Of a stretch of 37,577 nt of DNA, positions 31,936 to 37,577 are shown one piece after another (position 1 is the first letter of the stretch; each line of letters opens with the position of its first letter). The notes below the pieces were generated by a model. That model saw only the letters and a list, made by a program, of their open reading frames with translations, was not told the DNA's origin and made no database searches. A program made the position numbers and the translations under genes. The stretch is from an uncultured Georgenia sp. (GTDB lineage Bacteria > Actinomycetota > Actinomycetes > Actinomycetales > Actinomycetaceae), in assembly GCF_937958535.1 (NCBI RefSeq), contig NZ_CALGNQ010000269.1, positions 1 through 37,577 on the forward strand, written 5' to 3'.

Positions 31936-32873
31936 GACCACCCCGCGCCCCGCGCCGGCCCCGCCCGGTGGTCACCGCCGCACTGCTCGGTGAGGAGGAG
32001 CGGGCTCCCGAGACACCTGCGGCGGACCAGGGCGGCCGCGAGGTGCTGCCCGCGCAGGAGCCCTCGCCCGCCCGCCGCCGGCTCCTCCCGCGCCGCGACG
32101 TCACGCCTGCCGAACCACCCACCGACCCGGCGGTCGAGCGCAGCAGCTTCCTCGAGCGCCTCGCCGAGCGGACCCGCGCCCGCCGCCGCCTGGCCTGGCG
32201 CAAGGTCCTCCTTCTCGCCGCGGCTGTCACCGTGCTGGCCGGCACCGCCTGGGCCGTGCTCGTCTCACCGCTCCTCGCCCTCGAGGTCGCCGACGTCACC
32301 GTCACCGGGGTGGGGGAGGGCACGACCGTCGCGCACGAGGACGTCATGGCCGTCGTCGCCCGGCGGGAGGGCACCCCGCTCGCCCGGCTCGAGACGGGCG
32401 AGCTCGTCGCCGACCTCACGCAGATCACCACGGTGCGCTCCGCCCAGGTCACCCGTGCGTGGCCCAACGGCCTGCGCGTGGACGTCGTGCCGCGGGTGCC
32501 GGTCGCGGTGGCCCCGGGCGACGACGGCGTCGTCCTGCTCGACGTCGAGGGCGTCGTCGTCGGGACGGCGGCGGAGCCACCCGAGGAGCTGCCGAACGTC
32601 ACCGTGCCGCTCGCCGACGAGCGGGCCGGCCAGACCCTCGCGGCCGTCCTCAGCGTGCTGGCCGAGCTGCCCGCCGACCTGCGGGCCGAGGTCGCGACGG
32701 CCGGGGCGGCCAACCCCGCCGCGATCACCCTCGAGCTGGCCGACGGCGCCACCGTGCGGTGGGGCGGACCGGAGGAGTCCGACCTCAAGGCGGCCGTGCT
32801 CGCCGTCCTGCGTGAGCGGGAGGCCGGCGTCTACGACGTCACCGTGCCCCGCGCCCCGACGATCTCCGGGTGA
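31932..32873 (+). CDS. ftsQ: FtsQ/DivIB divisome protein
   Basis: A bitopic membrane protein that links early and late divisome parts through FtsL and FtsB. The 313-residue protein has a 90-residue basic, proline-rich cytoplasmic tail, one membrane helix (about 91-110), then a POTRA domain (about 116-185, LEVADVTVTGVGEGTTVAHEDV to VRSAQVTRAWPNGLRVDVVPRVPVAV) and a beta domain ending KAAVLAVLRE. The cytoplasmic tail is longer than in Gram-negatives, as is usual for actinobacteria. The GTG start overlaps the murC stop. A 154-bp gap with its own signals follows before ftsZ. Confidence 0.93.
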   Translation: MRPPRAPRRPRPVVTAALLGEEERAPETPAADQGGREVLPAQEPSPARRRLLPRRDVTPAEPPTDPAVERSSFLERLAERTRARRRLAWRKVLLLAAAVTVLAGTAWAVLVSPLLALEVADVTVTGVGEGTTVAHEDVMAVVARREGTPLARLETGELVADLTQITTVRSAQVTRAWPNGLRVDVVPRVPVAVAPGDDGVVLLDVEGVVVGTAAEPPEELPNVTVPLADERAGQTLAAVLSVLAELPADLRAEVATAGAANPAAITLELADGATVRWGGPEESDLKAAVLAVLREREAGVYDVTVPRAPTISG

Positions 32874-32901
32874 ACCGTGTGCGACACACCCCTCGATGTC
32901 G

Positions 32902-32930
32902 TTGCCCGGGGTGCATCGGGCACCTAGCGT
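32902..32930 (+). promoter_or_regulatory. Predicted ftsZ promoter
   Basis: TTGCCC (32902-32907) and TAGCGT (32925-32930) are separated by 17 bp in the only sizeable gap between rsmH and pgeF, other than ftsI-murF. The predicted start near 32937 gives a leader of about 90 nt that contains the hairpin at 32957-32985. Confidence 0.6.
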
Positions 32931-32956
32931 CTCCGGTGCCAGAACATGACATAAGT

Positions 32957-32985
32957 CTAACCCTCAGGTAGAGGTTGAGGGTTAG
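32957..32985 (+). promoter_or_regulatory. Inverted repeat in the ftsZ leader
   Basis: CTAACCCTCA (32957-32966) and TGAGGGTTAG (32976-32985) form a perfect 10-bp stem with a 9-nt loop, beginning directly after ATAAGT. From memory, AT-rich repeats of this kind recur upstream of ftsZ in many actinobacteria. It could be a protein-binding operator or an mRNA hairpin. Confidence 0.7.
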
Positions 32986-33027
32986 CCCCAGGACAGCACC
33001 AGCAGCGAACCAAGTGAGGGGGCCGAC

Positions 33028-34266
33028 GTGGCGGCACCGCAGAACTACCTAGCAGTGATCAAGGTGGTGGGCATCGGTGGCGGCGGTGTCAACGCCGTCA
33101 ACCGGATGATCGAGGTCGGGCTCAAGGGCGTGGAGTTCATCGCCATCAACACCGACGCCCAGGCGCTCCTCATGAGTGACGCCGACGTCAAGCTCGACGT
33201 CGGGCGTGAGCTCACCCGTGGGCTCGGGGCCGGCGCCGACCCGGAGGTCGGCAAGAAGGCCGCCGAGGACCACGCCGAGGAGATCGAGGAGGTGCTCCGC
33301 GGTGCCGACATGGTCTTCGTCACCGCGGGGGAGGGCGGTGGCACCGGCACCGGCGGCGCCCCGGTCGTGGCGCGCATCGCCCGCTCGCTCGGCGCGCTGA
33401 CCATCGGCGTCGTCACCCGGCCCTTCACCTTCGAGGGCCGGCGCCGCTCCACCCAGGCGGAGGCGGGTATCGAGGCGCTGCGCGCCGAGGTCGACACCCT
33501 CATCGTCATCCCCAACGACCGGCTGCTGTCGATCTCCGACCGCAACGTCTCGGTCCTCGACGCCTTCAAGAGCGCCGACCAGGTGCTCCTCTCCGGTGTC
33601 CAGGGGATCACCGACCTCATCACCACCCCCGGCCTCATCAACCTCGACTTCGCCGACGTCAAGTCGGTCATGCAGGGCGCCGGCAGCGCCCTCATGGGTA
33701 TCGGCTCCGCCCGCGGGGAGGACCGCGCCATCCAGGCCGCCGAGCTGGCCATCTCCTCCCCGCTCCTCGAGGCGAGCATCGACGGCGCCTACGGCGTGCT
33801 GCTGTCCATCCAGGGCGGCAGCGACCTCGGGCTCTTCGAGATCCACGAGGCCGCCCGGCTGGTCCAGGAGGCCGCCCACCCCGAGGCGAACATCATCTTC
33901 GGCAACGTCATCGACGACGCCCTCGGCGACGAGGTCCGGGTCACGGTCATCGCCGCCGGCTTCGACGACCCCAAGCCCAACCCGGCCCCCGCCCCGGCGC
34001 CGCAGCAGCGGCGCACCGCCACCCCGGCGGAGGCCCCGGTGCCGCTCGACAGCGCCCCCAGCGCCCCCGAGCCGGTCACCCCGCCCGCCGCACAGCAGGC
34101 TCCCGAGCCCGCCGCCCCCCAGCGCGAGCCGCAGCGCGAACCGGAGCCGGTGTACGCCGGAGCGGCCGAGCAGCGGCGGCCGCTGGAGGTGCCGCGGGTC
34201 TTCGACGAGGAGCCGGTGCGCGGCCGGCGCGAGGAGGACCTCGACATCCCCGACTTCCTCCGCTGA
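33028..34266 (+). CDS. ftsZ: FtsZ, tubulin-like division GTPase
   Basis: It polymerises into the cytokinetic ring. The 412-residue protein has the GTP-binding start VVGIGGGGVNAVNRMI, the tubulin signature GEGGGTGTGGAP (GGGTGTGG at 103-110), RPFTFEGRRR, and the T7 synergy loop NLDFADVKSVM. After the core (to about 313) comes a proline- and alanine-rich linker of about 80 residues, then the conserved C-terminal peptide DLDIPDFLR, which binds SepF and FtsW in actinobacteria. The GTG at 33028 is preceded by GAGGGGG. pgeF begins 1 bp after its stop. Confidence 0.98.
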   Translation: MAAPQNYLAVIKVVGIGGGGVNAVNRMIEVGLKGVEFIAINTDAQALLMSDADVKLDVGRELTRGLGAGADPEVGKKAAEDHAEEIEEVLRGADMVFVTAGEGGGTGTGGAPVVARIARSLGALTIGVVTRPFTFEGRRRSTQAEAGIEALRAEVDTLIVIPNDRLLSISDRNVSVLDAFKSADQVLLSGVQGITDLITTPGLINLDFADVKSVMQGAGSALMGIGSARGEDRAIQAAELAISSPLLEASIDGAYGVLLSIQGGSDLGLFEIHEAARLVQEAAHPEANIIFGNVIDDALGDEVRVTVIAAGFDDPKPNPAPAPAPQQRRTATPAEAPVPLDSAPSAPEPVTPPAAQQAPEPAAPQREPQREPEPVYAGAAEQRRPLEVPRVFDEEPVRGRREEDLDIPDFLR

Positions 34267-34267
34267 G

Positions 34268-35026
34268 GTGCCCGAGCTCCTCGGTGCCGACCTGGGACCC
34301 GGCGCGCGTGGTGGCTTCACCACGCGCGCCGGTGGCGTCTCCGGCGGGCCCTACGCCGCCCCGGACGGCAGCGGTGGCCTCAACCTCGGGCTCCACGTCG
34401 ACGACGAGGAGCACGACGTCCTGGCCAACCGGCACCTGCTCGACCGCTGGGCCGGACACCCCGTGGCCTGGATGAGCCAGCGCCACTCCGCCGTCGTCCA
34501 GGTCGTCGACGCCGTCCCGGCGCGCGGACGCACGACGGTGGGGGAGTGCGACGCCCTCGTCGCCCGTCGCGCCGGGCCCGGCGCCCCGACGGTGGGCGTC
34601 ATGGTGGCCGACTGCGTCCCGTTGCTGCTCGCCACCCCCTCCGGCGACCTTGTCGCGGCCGCCCACGTGGGCCGCCAGGGGCTGGCGAGCGGGATCGTCC
34701 GGGCGACGCTCGGGGCACTCGCCGCGCAGGGGGCCGAGCCGGCCGAGCTGTACGCGGCGCTGGGTCCGAGCATCTGCGGCCGCTGCTACGAGGTCCCGGC
34801 GGCGCTGCGCGAGGAGGTCGCCGCGGTGGTGCCGGAGGCCCGGAGCACGACGTCGTGGGCCACCCCGGCGCTCGACGTCCCGGCGGGGGTCATGGCCCAG
34901 CTCGCCGCGGCCGGGGTGCGGCGGGTGACGCCCCCGGCGGCGTGCACGCGGGAGGACGAGCGGTTCTACTCCTACCGCCGCGACGGGCGCACCGGCCGCT
35001 TCGCCGGCGTCGTCCGGCCGGCGTGA
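34268..35026 (+). CDS. pgeF: PgeF/YfiH family peptidoglycan editing factor
   Basis: A 252-residue protein of the multicopper polyphenol oxidoreductase (YfiH) fold. In E. coli, PgeF removes wrongly incorporated L-serine-containing UDP-MurNAc; purine nucleosidase activities are known for other members. Signatures are FTTRAGGVS near the start, WMSQRHSAVV, VMVADCVPLLL, AAHVGRQGLASGIV (replacing the more common AHAGWRG while keeping the histidine) and GPSICGRCYEV. The metal ligands His and Cys therefore seem present. The GTG lies 1 bp past the ftsZ stop, showing coupling, as in many actinobacteria. Confidence 0.9.
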   Translation: MPELLGADLGPGARGGFTTRAGGVSGGPYAAPDGSGGLNLGLHVDDEEHDVLANRHLLDRWAGHPVAWMSQRHSAVVQVVDAVPARGRTTVGECDALVARRAGPGAPTVGVMVADCVPLLLATPSGDLVAAAHVGRQGLASGIVRATLGALAAQGAEPAELYAALGPSICGRCYEVPAALREEVAAVVPEARSTTSWATPALDVPAGVMAQLAAAGVRRVTPPAACTREDERFYSYRRDGRTGRFAGVVRPA

Positions 35027-35133
35027 GCGACACGCCGCGCGTTGCTGCGCACAGTGGCGCGGATGCTGGTCTAGCGTCACGACCACAGGAGCGGCACGAG
35101 GTGTGATCGCAGAATTCGACGACGGGAGCAGTC

Positions 35134-35613
35134 ATGGCCGGAGCACTGCGGAAGACGATGGCGTACCTCGGACTGTCCGAGGACGAGGCGGACTACGCCG
35201 ACGAGCTCGACGTCCCCCGGCACGAGGAGCCGGCGGCGCCCGAGCCGCGGTCCGAGCGGGCCGAGCGGGCCGACCGGCACGCCCAGGTGACGCCGATGCG
35301 TGTGGTGCCCGCCCCCGAGCCGGAGCAGGACCTGCGCCGCATCAGCACCGTGCACCCGGCCACGTACAACGAGGCCCGGGTCATCGGTGAGTCGTTCCGC
35401 GACGGCACCCCCGTGATCATGAACCTCACCGGGATGAGCGAGGCGGAGGCCAAGCGGATGGTCGACTTCGCCGCCGGCCTGGTCTTCGGGCTGCACGGCA
35501 CCATCGAGCGCGTGACCAACCGGGTGTTCCTCCTGTCCCCGGCGAACGTCGAGGTCGCCACCGACTCCGGTGAGCCCGACGCCGGGCCGGGGCGTCTGTT
35601 CAACCAGAGCTGA
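35134..35613 (+). CDS. sepF: SepF, FtsZ membrane anchor
   Basis: SepF tethers FtsZ to the membrane in actinobacteria, which lack FtsA; consistently, no ftsA lies between ftsQ and ftsZ. The 159-residue protein begins with the amphipathic membrane-binding helix MAGALRKTMAYLGL, then an acidic linker (about 15-70) and the SepF core (about 72-145, TVHPATYNEARVIGESFRDGTPVIMNLTGM, AKRMVDFAAGLVFGLHGTIERV, FLLSPANVEV). The ATG has GGGAGC upstream. A TAGCGT hexamer at 35072, like the one before ftsZ, suggests an own promoter in the 107-bp gap, without a clear -35. Confidence 0.95.
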   Translation: MAGALRKTMAYLGLSEDEADYADELDVPRHEEPAAPEPRSERAERADRHAQVTPMRVVPAPEPEQDLRRISTVHPATYNEARVIGESFRDGTPVIMNLTGMSEAEAKRMVDFAAGLVFGLHGTIERVTNRVFLLSPANVEVATDSGEPDAGPGRLFNQS

Positions 35614-35617
35614 CGAC

Positions 35618-35911
35618 GTGGAGCTGCTCTTCTCGATCGTCTACCTCCTGCTCCTGCTCTACCTCGTCGTCCTCATCGGACGGCTGGTCCTCGACTGGGT
35701 GCAGGTGTTCTCCCGCGACTGGCGACCCCGGGGCGCGCTGCTCATCCTCGCCGAGCTCATCTACACGCTCACCGACCCACCCCTGAAGTGGCTGCGCCGC
35801 TACATCCCGCCCCTCCGGCTCGGTGGGATCGCCCTCGACCTGGGCTTCATCATCCTCTTCCTCGCGGTCAGCATCCTCATGCGGGTGGCCGCGGGGCTGG
35901 CGCTCACCTGA
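35618..35911 (+). CDS. YggT-family membrane protein
   Basis: A 97-residue protein with two membrane regions (about 5-27 and 70-93) and the conserved middle RLVLDWVQVF, then LTDPPLKWLRRYIPPLRLGGIALDLGFIILF. YggT proteins stand between sepF and divIVA in most Gram-positive dcw clusters; their role is not established, though links to division and osmotic stress are reported for relatives. I chose the GTG at 35618, four bases behind the sepF stop. An in-frame start inside sepF is less likely. Confidence 0.92.
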   Translation: MELLFSIVYLLLLLYLVVLIGRLVLDWVQVFSRDWRPRGALLILAELIYTLTDPPLKWLRRYIPPLRLGGIALDLGFIILFLAVSILMRVAAGLALT

Positions 35912-36020
35912 CGGCGCCGTACCGGCCCGGTGCGCTGGCTCAGGTAACGTTCCGCTAACGTGGACCCGTGAGTCGCGCGGGCGCTCACGACCGAACGACT
36001 GGACTACCGAGGTGACGACT

Positions 36021-36689
36021 ATGGCGCTGCTCACTGCAGACGACGTGCTGAACAAGAAGTTTCAGCCGACGAAGTTCCGGGAGGGCTACGACCAGGACGA
36101 GGTCGACGACTTCCTGGACGAGGTCGTCAACACGCTGAGCACCCTCCAGAACGAGAACGAGGAGCTCAAGGCGAAGCTGGCGGCCGCCGAGCGGCGGATC
36201 GCCGAGCTGACCAGCGGTGAGCAGACTGCCGCCCCCGCACCTGCCCCGGCCGAGGAGGCCGAGGCCGAGGCCGAGGCAGCGCCCGAGGCCGAGCAGGAGC
36301 AGACCTTCGCGCCGCCCGCGGCCCCGGCCGCCCCCGCCGCCGAGGCGGGTGACGAGCCGACCTCCGCCGCCGGGATGCTCGCCCTCGCCCAGCGCCTGCA
36401 CGACGAGTACGTCAACAACGGCAAGCAGGAGGGGGAGCGCATCCTCCACGAGGCACGGACCGAGGCCGAGCGCATCGTGCGCGAGGCGGAGGAGCAGCAC
36501 AACCGCACGCTGGCCCAGCTCGAGCAGGAGCGCTCGCTGCTGGAGCGCAAGATCGACGAGCTGCGTGTCTTCGAGCGCGACTACCGCACCCGCCTGAAGA
36601 GCTACCTCGAGTCGCTCCTCGCGGACGTCGAGGGCCGCGGCAACATCTCCGGGCGCGCGGACGCCGGCCCGGCACAGTTCGGTCGCTGA
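36021..36689 (+). CDS. wag31: DivIVA/Wag31 polar scaffold protein
   Basis: A coiled-coil protein that marks poles and septa and organises polar wall growth in actinobacteria. The 222-residue protein has the DivIVA N-terminal domain (LTADDVLNKKFQPTKFREGYDQDEVDDFLDEV), a first coiled coil (ENEELKAKLAAAERRIAEL), an alanine-, proline- and glutamate-rich low-complexity linker (about 70-120), and a second coiled coil (about 125-210, with QEGERILHEARTEAERIVREAEE). It ends with an Arg/Gly-rich tail. I use ATG 36021, with GAGG nine bases upstream; GTG 36012 is possible. TAACGT occurs twice upstream (35945 and 35956), the likely promoter zone. Confidence 0.95.
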   Translation: MALLTADDVLNKKFQPTKFREGYDQDEVDDFLDEVVNTLSTLQNENEELKAKLAAAERRIAELTSGEQTAAPAPAPAEEAEAEAEAAPEAEQEQTFAPPAAPAAPAAEAGDEPTSAAGMLALAQRLHDEYVNNGKQEGERILHEARTEAERIVREAEEQHNRTLAQLEQERSLLERKIDELRVFERDYRTRLKSYLESLLADVEGRGNISGRADAGPAQFGR

Positions 36690-36698
36690 GCATGCCCC

Positions 36699-36729
36699 GA
36701 CGGCGGCGGCCCACCGGGCTGCCGCCGTC
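36699..36729 (+). terminator. Strong hairpin between wag31 and lspA
   Basis: GACGGCGGC (36699-36707) and GCCGCCGTC (36721-36729) pair, and GCCC/GGGC inside the loop (36709-36712 with 36716-36719) extends the fold. It starts 9 bp behind the wag31 stop and ends 24 bp before the lspA ATG. There is no U-tract, so it may only partly terminate. Confidence 0.6.
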
Positions 36730-36753
36730 GCTGCGTGCCGAGGAAGGACAGGC

Positions 36754-37577
36754 ATGACCCAGCAGGGCCGGCGCCGCCGGATCGTCCTGCTCCTCTGGCT
36801 GGCGGCGGGTATCGCCGTCGTCGACCAGGTGACCAAGTACCTGGCCGAGGCCCGGCTCACCCCCGGCGTGGTCAACCCGCTGCTCGGGGACCTCCTCGGC
36901 CTCCAGCTCATCTACAACCCGGGCGCCGCCTTCTCCCTGGCGACGGGCATGACCTGGATCTTCACGGTCATCACCGTGGCGGTGGTCGTCTACGTGCTGC
37001 GCGTGGCGCGGCGGCTGTACTCCACCCCGTGGGCGGTGGCGCTCGGCCTGCTGCTCGGCGGTGCGCTGGGCAACCTCTACGACCGCCTCCTGCGCGAGCC
37101 GGGCTTCGGCCGCGGCCATGTCGTCGACTTCATCAACTACAACGGCTGGTTCGTCGGCAACGTCGCGGACATCGCGATCGTCGCCGCTGCCGTGCTCATC
37201 GCCGTGCTGGCCCTGCGCGGTGTCGAGGTCGACGGCACCCGGACCGCGCCACCGGCGGACGGTGCCGCCGCGGGCGAGGACCCCGCGCCGGCCGTCCCGG
37301 ACGAGGTGGACGACCTGGGGGAGGAACCGCTCACCGAGGTGGAGGAGTTCTCCCCCGAGGTCCCGCGCCCCACCGGCGCGGCGGTGGACATTGCCGCCTG
37401 GGTGCGCGCCGCGCCCTCGGCGAGCCGGGTCCAGGCCGGGTCGGCACCCGTCGTGCGGGCCGACGACGAGGCCGCTGCCGAGGTGCCCGGCGGCCCTGCC
37501 GGGCCCGCCGACCCGGGCACGCCTGCCGGGACGGCCGGCCCTGCCGGGCCGGAGATGCCGGCCCCGCCTGCCACGCC
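36754..37577 (+). CDS. lspA: Lipoprotein signal peptidase with long C-terminal extension (3' end beyond window)
   Basis: LspA cleaves the signal peptide of prolipoproteins in the membrane. The visible 274 residues contain the whole peptidase (about 1-157): four membrane helices, VVDQVTKYL, YNPGAAFSLATG, LGGALGNLYDR, and catalytic D125 (HVVDFINY) and D139 (NVADIAI). Usual LspA proteins end soon after the fourth helix, near residue 160-200. Here the frame stays open for at least another 115 residues, first acidic (VPDEVDDLGEEPLTEVEEFS) and then rich in G, P and A with GPAGP units, presumably cytoplasmic and disordered. The ATG has AGGAAGGA upstream. Confidence 0.93.
   Translation, partial: MTQQGRRRRIVLLLWLAAGIAVVDQVTKYLAEARLTPGVVNPLLGDLLGLQLIYNPGAAFSLATGMTWIFTVITVAVVVYVLRVARRLYSTPWAVALGLLLGGALGNLYDRLLREPGFGRGHVVDFINYNGWFVGNVADIAIVAAAVLIAVLALRGVEVDGTRTAPPADGAAAGEDPAPAVPDEVDDLGEEPLTEVEEFSPEVPRPTGAAVDIAAWVRAAPSASRVQAGSAPVVRADDEAAAEVPGGPAGPADPGTPAGTAGPAGPEMPAPPAT

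Overview
The window is high-GC DNA (much of it well above 70% G+C) with frequent GTG starts, short intergenic gaps and a Wag31/SepF/FtsW-centred division module. This points to an actinobacterium, most likely a Micrococcales-type organism; the genus cannot be fixed from the sequence alone.

Region 1 (1-3243) is accessory. An IS21-family element (istA plus the 5' part of istB, minus strand) runs off the left edge. Its right-hand terminus, with regularly spaced 12-bp repeats, abuts a von Willebrand A membrane protein gene that has lost its 5' end and carries a frameshift. About 300 bp of non-coding or remnant DNA follow.

Region 2 (3244-12318) is mixed metabolism and stress: L-lactate dehydrogenase; a VOC (glyoxalase-fold) gene divergent from a WYL regulator with two inverted repeats between them; the SOS block lexA / LysM membrane protein / nrdR; a YghZ-type aldo-keto reductase downstream of a SerA-type dehydrogenase; and a HelD-like RNA polymerase-associated ATPase.

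Region 3 (12433-19790) begins with a tightly coupled signalling operon: a receiver fused to a degenerate PP2C-like domain, a CHASE3/HAMP histidine kinase, and a stand-alone receiver. Then come a PAC2-family gene behind a SigR/SigH-type promoter, a cold-shock protein, a spermidine synthase-like protein divergent from DNA polymerase IV (apparently leaderless in both directions), and a DUF3040 membrane protein.

Region 4 (19791-37577) is the division and cell wall (dcw) cluster. A GC-rich non-coding stretch with a minisatellite precedes a promoter overlapped by 10-bp-spaced MraZ boxes, then mraZ, rsmH, ftsL, ftsI, murF, mraY, murD, ftsW, murG, murC, ftsQ, ftsZ, pgeF, sepF, a YggT-family gene, wag31/divIVA and lspA (cut by the right edge). 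From rsmH to ftsQ every junction overlaps by 4-8 nt except ftsI-murF. That is exactly where murE normally sits, and murE is absent. murB, ddl and ftsA are also absent.

The dcw genes work as one programme. MurC, MurD and MurF extend the UDP-MurNAc peptide, MraY and MurG make lipid I and lipid II, FtsW and FtsI polymerise and cross-link at the septum, FtsQ and FtsL regulate them, FtsZ and SepF form the ring, and Wag31 directs polar growth. I see no CRISPR array, rRNA or tRNA in the window.
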